A DNA stretch of 64,000 nt from Hymenobacter negativus (GTDB lineage: Bacteria; Bacteroidota; Bacteroidia; Cytophagales; Hymenobacteraceae). The notes beneath the pieces were generated by a model. It had not been told where the DNA came from. It made no database searches and saw only the letters and a list, made by a program, of their open reading frames with translations. The position numbers and the translations under genes are program-made. The DNA lies in contig NZ_JAEDAE010000006.1 in NCBI RefSeq assembly GCF_016056375.1, positions 1 to 64,000 of the forward strand, written 5' to 3'. This document shows, in pieces, positions 59,858-64,000 of the stretch. The stretch's first letter is position 1. Each line of letters begins with the position of its first letter.

Positions 59858-60814
59858 TTATTGCGGCACGCTTGGCACCCAGCCGCCGAGCACGGTTTCG
59901 CGGGTGTAGAAAGCGGCCTGCTGCGGCGTGAGCTGGTGCGACCATAGGATGCGCGCTTTGGGTGCCGCCCCGGGACCGATGGACTTAAACTCACCAAAAA
60001 AAGCGTCCTGCTTGTTGCTTTCCTTGCCCCAGTGGTCCCAGCCTTTGGGCGTGATGAGATTGCTCAGCTCGCAGTTGAGCAGCACGGTTTTGGCGGCGGG
60101 TTTCCAGGGGCGGGCCAGGAACAGAGAGCCGGGCGTGCCCTCGCCCACAATCTTGCAGCGCTGCAGCACGAAGCCGTAGCGAATGCTGTCGGGTGTGGAC
60201 GGGGCCATGATGACGGTACCGCCCGCCTTGCAAAACAGCGTGCAATCCTCGAACCAGGCCGTGGCCGAACCCAGGATAAAGTCGGTAGTGCCTTCGATGT
60301 AGCAGTTTTTGTAGTACTGGCGGCTGCCGTAGCCATAGGGGTACAGCGTGTCGCGGAAGCCCAGGAAACGGCAGTTCTCAAACTGGGCTTTGTCGCCGTA
60401 CACCCACATGGCCGGGCCCTGGCCCACGGTGCCGGCCGTGTTCTCGAAGGTGAGGTTGGCGGCCGAAAACTCATTGCCAAACACACGGAAGCTGGCGGCT
60501 TCCGACGTGCCCAGGGGCTCGCCGTTGGCGGGGGTGCGGCCGTTGTAGTCGTCGTAGGTGAGCACGGTGGTGTTCACTTCCTCGCCCACCAGGCGCACCA
60601 GGTTCTGTTTTTTGGCCAGGTTGAGCTTCTCCTTGTAAACGCCCTTACGGATAAAGATGGTAATGGGCGTGGTGTTGTTTTTGGGTACTGCATCGAGCGC
60701 CGCCTGCACGGTGCGGTAGGCACCGCTACCATCCTGCGCCACTACGAATTGCTTGGTTTGGGCAAAGCCGGAAAAGCTCAGCAGTAACAGAACAAACAGT
60801 AAAAGTGCGCGCAT
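59858..60814 (-). CDS. Pectin methylesterase, CE8 family
   Basis: 318 residues with signal peptide MRALLLFVLLLLSFSGFAQT. CE8 esterases remove methyl groups from homogalacturonan. The right-handed beta-helix shows GQGPAMWVYG (Gln132), FRDTLY (Asp155, acid/base), EGTTDFILG (Asp178, nucleophile) and LARPWKP (catalytic Arg). The residue before Asp155 is Arg154, where most family members have Gln of the oxyanion hole, so activity or specificity may differ. Secreted, feeding the PL10 lyase. Followed by its own terminator. Confidence 0.92.
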   Translation of the reverse strand: MRALLLFVLLLLSFSGFAQTKQFVVAQDGSGAYRTVQAALDAVPKNNTTPITIFIRKGVYKEKLNLAKKQNLVRLVGEEVNTTVLTYDDYNGRTPANGEPLGTSEAASFRVFGNEFSAANLTFENTAGTVGQGPAMWVYGDKAQFENCRFLGFRDTLYPYGYGSRQYYKNCYIEGTTDFILGSATAWFEDCTLFCKAGGTVIMAPSTPDSIRYGFVLQRCKIVGEGTPGSLFLARPWKPAAKTVLLNCELSNLITPKGWDHWGKESNKQDAFFGEFKSIGPGAAPKARILWSHQLTPQQAAFYTRETVLGGWVPSVPQ

Positions 60815-60879
60815 GGGTAGGGGGTGGGATTAGGGAGAAAGAAGCGCCGGCGCGGTCAGCGCTTCCGGACCCTGCTAAT

Positions 60880-62508
60880 TTATGGGGTTATTCTCCACCA
60901 GTCCAAATCAACATTGCCCGAATCATTGTTCTTGCCTATTCGACTGCAAAACAATCCTATTTTAGCCCCAATCCATTTTCCTTCCCGTGCCTGAAAGCTT
61001 GCACCAACAGGCTTGAATTCCTTGCCGTCGAGACTGTAGCTGAACTGACACCGCGCGCCAGCTGCCACCTGCACCCGCAAATAGACGGGGCCGGCGGCCG
61101 GTGCCAGGCTGATGGGTGGCGAGCCCGCTTCGAGCGTGAGCTTGTCGGCATCGTGGCAGGTAGTTTGGGCAATCTGCCACTGGCTGCCCTGGTTGGTAAT
61201 GGCCAGGTAGGCGTAGTCCAGCCCCATCACGATGAGGCCCACCCGCTCGCCCTCGGTGCGCGGCGTGAAGGTGAGTTTGGTGGTGGCGGAGAACACCTCG
61301 GCGGGCAGTTTTTGCAGCAGCAGGTTGGGCACCTGCCAGAAGTTTTTGAAATCGGCGGGCAGCGGCTGCGCGTAGAGGCGTAGGAATCCCTGCGGGCCGT
61401 TGGGGTAGGCCCAGCCCATTTGGGGGTTAGCGTGCCACTGCCATTGCAGGCCCAGCGTAGTCGCGCTGAACTCGTCGGAAGTGGCGGGGGTGGCTAGCGG
61501 CTGGGGCGGCCCGGGCACGCGGGGCTTGCGGTGGGTGAGCACGGGCTGGCCCTTGCCGTCGCCATCCGGGTCGGTACCGATGACGGGCCAGTCGTTTTTC
61601 CAGACCATGGGCTCTAGGTGCACCACGCGGCCGTAGGCGCCCTGGTCCTGGAAATGCAGGAACCAGTCTTCTTTGCCATCCGGAGAATCAACCCACGCAC
61701 CCTGATGCGGGCCGTTGGTGGGGGTTTTGCCCTGGTCCATCACAATCCGGTCTTCGTAGGGGCCGAACACGTGGCGGGAGCGCAGCACGGTTTGCCAGCC
61801 GGTGGGCACGCCGCCGCCGGGCGCGAATATGTAGTAGTAACCGTGGCGCTTGTAGAATTTTGGGCCTTCGATGGTGGGATGCTTGGCGTGGCCATCGAAC
61901 ACCAGCGCATCCTCGCCGACAACCTTCATTCCGTCGGCGCTGAGACGCGACACGGCGATGATGCTTTTGAACCCCGCCCGGCTGCCTGCGAAGGCGTGCA
62001 CGAGGTAGGCTTGGCCGTTCTCGTCCCAGAGCGGGCAGGGGTCAATCCAGCCCTTCGCTTCCTTGATGAGGCGGGGCGTTTCCCAGAGGCCGGCGGGGTT
62101 GCTGGCCCGCGTCACGTAAATGCCGCGGTCGGGGTCGGGATAGTAGATGTAGAACTGCTTGTTGTGGTAGCGAATGGCGGGGGCCCACACGCCATTGCCG
62201 TGCTGCGGCAGCCGGAACTCGGCCACCGGCGGCTGCTCCCGAAACACGGCCCCGATGATAGACCAATTCACCAAATCTTTCGAATGCAGGATTTGCAGGC
62301 CCGGCACGCAGTTGAAGCTCGATGAAACGAGGTAGTAATCGGAGCCGACGCGCACCACATCGGGGTCCGAGTAATCGGCGTAAAGCACAGGGTTTTTGTA
62401 GGTGCCGTTGCCCAGGTCAGGCACCCAAACCTGGGATAGGGTCGATTGGGCGGCGGCCGGCAGGGCCAGGCTAAGCAACAGGGCCAGCCATTTAAAGGAG
62501 ATTCTCAT
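60880..62508 (-). CDS. Glycoside hydrolase family 43 protein
   Basis: 542 residues from the ATG of MRISFKWLALLLSLALPAAA, a signal peptide; the longer frame upstream passes through a hairpin repeat. Five-bladed propeller with YADYSDPDVVRV (catalytic base Asp), WIDPCPLWDENGQAYLVHA (pKa-modulating Asp) and IEGPKFYKRHGYYYIFAPGG (general acid Glu), then a C-terminal beta-sandwich (about 345-542, LGLQWQWHANPQMGW). Family members split arabinose or xylose side chains; in a pectin locus arabinan or xylogalacturonan side chains are likely targets. Confidence 0.93.
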   Translation of the reverse strand: MRISFKWLALLLSLALPAAAQSTLSQVWVPDLGNGTYKNPVLYADYSDPDVVRVGSDYYLVSSSFNCVPGLQILHSKDLVNWSIIGAVFREQPPVAEFRLPQHGNGVWAPAIRYHNKQFYIYYPDPDRGIYVTRASNPAGLWETPRLIKEAKGWIDPCPLWDENGQAYLVHAFAGSRAGFKSIIAVSRLSADGMKVVGEDALVFDGHAKHPTIEGPKFYKRHGYYYIFAPGGGVPTGWQTVLRSRHVFGPYEDRIVMDQGKTPTNGPHQGAWVDSPDGKEDWFLHFQDQGAYGRVVHLEPMVWKNDWPVIGTDPDGDGKGQPVLTHRKPRVPGPPQPLATPATSDEFSATTLGLQWQWHANPQMGWAYPNGPQGFLRLYAQPLPADFKNFWQVPNLLLQKLPAEVFSATTKLTFTPRTEGERVGLIVMGLDYAYLAITNQGSQWQIAQTTCHDADKLTLEAGSPPISLAPAAGPVYLRVQVAAGARCQFSYSLDGKEFKPVGASFQAREGKWIGAKIGLFCSRIGKNNDSGNVDLDWWRITP

Positions 62509-62530
62509 TTTTTGTATAGCTGGGTTAATG

Positions 62531-62657
62531 TCACTTCGCGCAGTGTTTCGCAGGGTTTGAAAACGCAGTGTCCCGCAGTGCTCCAACGGAAGACAACACT
62601 GCGGGACACTGCGCTTTTAAACCCTGCGAAACACTGCGAAACACTGCGTGAAACCAC
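62531..62657. repeat. Long hairpin repeat, CGCAGTGTTTCGCAGGGTT family, copy 2
   Basis: Left arm from CGCGCAGTGTTTCGCAGGGT through CGCAGTGTCCCGCAGTG, right arm its near-perfect reverse complement, as at 22035-22140. The right arm carries an extra copy of the ten-base unit ACACTGCGAA. It lies between the SSS transporter and the GH43 gene. Confidence 0.88.
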
Positions 62658-62673
62658 GCAGGTCGATTCGATA

Positions 62674-64000
62674 CTACCAATAGACGGTGTAGAGCGTGGT
62701 GAGGATGACCAGAATAACGGCCGTACCGACGACGAAGCTGGGCTGTGGCCGGAACATGCTACGGTCCACTTCCAGGCCGTTGGTTTTCACGCCGCGGCTG
62801 GCTTCAAACAGGCTGATGATAATCATCCCAATCACGCAGAAGACGAACACGAAACCCATCCGGTCGAGGAAGGGAATTTCGTACACGCCGGCAGCATTTT
62901 TAACGGCGAAGCCAAATGGCGAGAGGAACGACAGGTCCATCATGCCGGGCAGGAACTTCAGGAAAATTGAGAGCAGGAAGCCGCCGATGGTAGCAAACAG
63001 CGCCGCGCTCGACGTCGTTTTCTTCCAGAAGAAGCCCAGGATGAACATGGCAAAAATGCCCGGCGACACAAACCCCGTGTATTCCTGAATGTACTGGAAA
63101 CCGCCTTTTTTGTCGATGCCCAGGTGCGGCGCGATGAGCACGCCCAGAATCATGGCCACCACCACGGCAATTTTGCCGGTGCTCACCAGCGTCTTCTCGG
63201 AGGCTTCGGGGTTGATGATTTTCTTGTAAACGTCGAGGGTGAAGATGGTGGCAATGGAGTTGGCTTTGCCGGCCAGCGAGGCCACCACGGCGGCCGTGAG
63301 GGCGGCAAAGGACAAGCCCTTCAGGCCCACGGGCAGGATGTTGAGCAGCACAGGGTAGGCGCGGTCGGGGTTCAGCTCGCCGCCCGATACCATGGCCTTG
63401 CCGAATTCGCCGAAGATGTCCTGCTTGTAAAGCACGTAGGCCGCAATGCCGGGCAGCACCACAATCACGGGCATGAGCAGCTTGAGGAAGGCGGCGAACA
63501 GGATGCCGGCGCGGGCCGTGGGCAAATCGGCCCCGAGGGCGCGCTGGGTGATGTATTGGTTGCAGCCCCAGTAGTTCAGGTTCACAATCCACATGCCCCC
63601 GATGAGGACCGTGAGGCCCGGCAAGTCCATGTAGTTTTCGTTGTCGCGCTTGAAAATCATCTGGAAGTGGTCGCCGGCGTGCTGCGTCATCATGTTGAAG
63701 CCGTTGAGCACGCCCGAGGAGCCGTAGTGCTCTGCTACCAGGTTTAGGGCCAGGTACGTAGTAGCCAAACCGCCGAGAATCAGGAAGAACACCTGAATAA
63801 CGTCGGTGAAGCCAATCACCTTCATGCCGCCGAGGGTGATAATGACCGCAAAACCGGCCAGCATGTACATGCAGAACGTGAGGTTGAGGCCGGCGATGCT
63901 GCTAATGGCAATGGCTCCGAGGTAGAGAATCGAGGTCAGGTTGACCACGATGTAGAGCGCCAGCCAGAACAAGGCCATAATCATGGCCACCGTGCTGTTG
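62674..64000 (-). CDS. Sodium:solute symporter family (SSS) transporter, 5' end missing
   Basis: 442 codons of the C-terminal part are present and the frame stays open to the window edge, so the N terminus (about 90-110 residues by family length) lies beyond position 64000. Membrane helices throughout; blocks NLTSILYLGAIAISSIAGL, YWGCNQYITQRALGA and ALTAAVVASLAGKANSIATI are typical of the SLC5-like sugar symporters next to Bacteroidetes glycan loci. It should bring a monosaccharide or uronate across the inner membrane with sodium. Probably co-directional with GH43. Confidence 0.92.
   Translation of the reverse strand, partial: NSTVAMIMALFWLALYIVVNLTSILYLGAIAISSIAGLNLTFCMYMLAGFAVIITLGGMKVIGFTDVIQVFFLILGGLATTYLALNLVAEHYGSSGVLNGFNMMTQHAGDHFQMIFKRDNENYMDLPGLTVLIGGMWIVNLNYWGCNQYITQRALGADLPTARAGILFAAFLKLLMPVIVVLPGIAAYVLYKQDIFGEFGKAMVSGGELNPDRAYPVLLNILPVGLKGLSFAALTAAVVASLAGKANSIATIFTLDVYKKIINPEASEKTLVSTGKIAVVVAMILGVLIAPHLGIDKKGGFQYIQEYTGFVSPGIFAMFILGFFWKKTTSSAALFATIGGFLLSIFLKFLPGMMDLSFLSPFGFAVKNAAGVYEIPFLDRMGFVFVFCVIGMIIISLFEASRGVKTNGLEVDRSMFRPQPSFVVGTAVILVILTTLYTVYW

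Noticed and set aside
62509..62586. N-terminal extension of GH43
   Set aside because: It reads through the hairpin repeat and would place the signal peptide inside the protein.

Overview
The window looks like a stretch of chromosome from a GC-rich Bacteroidota, most likely Hymenobacteraceae (a Hymenobacter-like organism). The evidence is: sigma-type promoters of the Bacteroidetes form (TTG, 19-21 bp, TAnnTTTGC) in front of the rRNA operon, rpmH and tRNA-His; a SusC/SusD pair; DUF2480 and other families typical of the phylum; and PL10/CE8/Uxa/Kdu pectin genes. The genus is inferred, not proven.

Layout. 1-700: 5' tip of a 16S rRNA gene (minus strand) preceded by three tandem promoters. 700-6800: a serine hydrolase, a lipoprotein, an APC permease, a DUF2480 protein, tsaB and a frameshifted SUFU-domain gene. 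6800-16700: housekeeping genes (S41 protease, rnpA, rpmH, M61 peptidase, PfkB kinase, tRNA-His, DEAD-box helicase, upp) with small secreted or membrane unknowns, one of which carries an in-frame stop 39 codons before its apparent natural end. 16900-23700: plus-strand block with a Wzi/RemB-like outer membrane protein, an MsbA-like ABC exporter, a small membrane protein, gmhA and a comM/yifB ATPase. 23700-32300: a membrane protein, a PagL-like lipid A deacylase, three tandem small beta-barrel proteins each with its own terminator, an M20 dipeptidase, two paralogous secreted proteins and plsY. 32400-38050: one 1865-residue secreted protein of unknown function. 38380-43100: Gfo/Idh/MocA oxidoreductase, an esterase-like hydrolase, fructose-1,6-bisphosphatase and an NTF2-like protein.

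43160-64000: a pectin/galacturonate utilisation locus, all on the minus strand: SSS symporter (cut by the window end), GH43, CE8 pectin esterase, kduD, kduI, susC, susD, PL10 pectate lyase, uxaB, uxaA, uxaC, kdgK, eda, exuT-like MFS. Secreted CE8 and PL10 enzymes would de-esterify and cleave homogalacturonan; SusCD would import oligomers; UxaC-UxaB-UxaA (galacturonate) and KduI-KduD (unsaturated uronate) converge on 2-keto-3-deoxygluconate, which KdgK and Eda take to pyruvate and glyceraldehyde-3-phosphate. The neighbouring FBPase fits the need for gluconeogenesis on uronates. No GH28, GH105 or regulator gene for the locus lies inside the window.

The most striking non-coding feature is a set of at least six families of intergenic palindromic repeats. 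One (GAGACGC-N8-GCGTCTC arms, three copies) keeps a different N8 core in each copy, matched on both arms, and in one place supplies the stop codons of two convergent genes.
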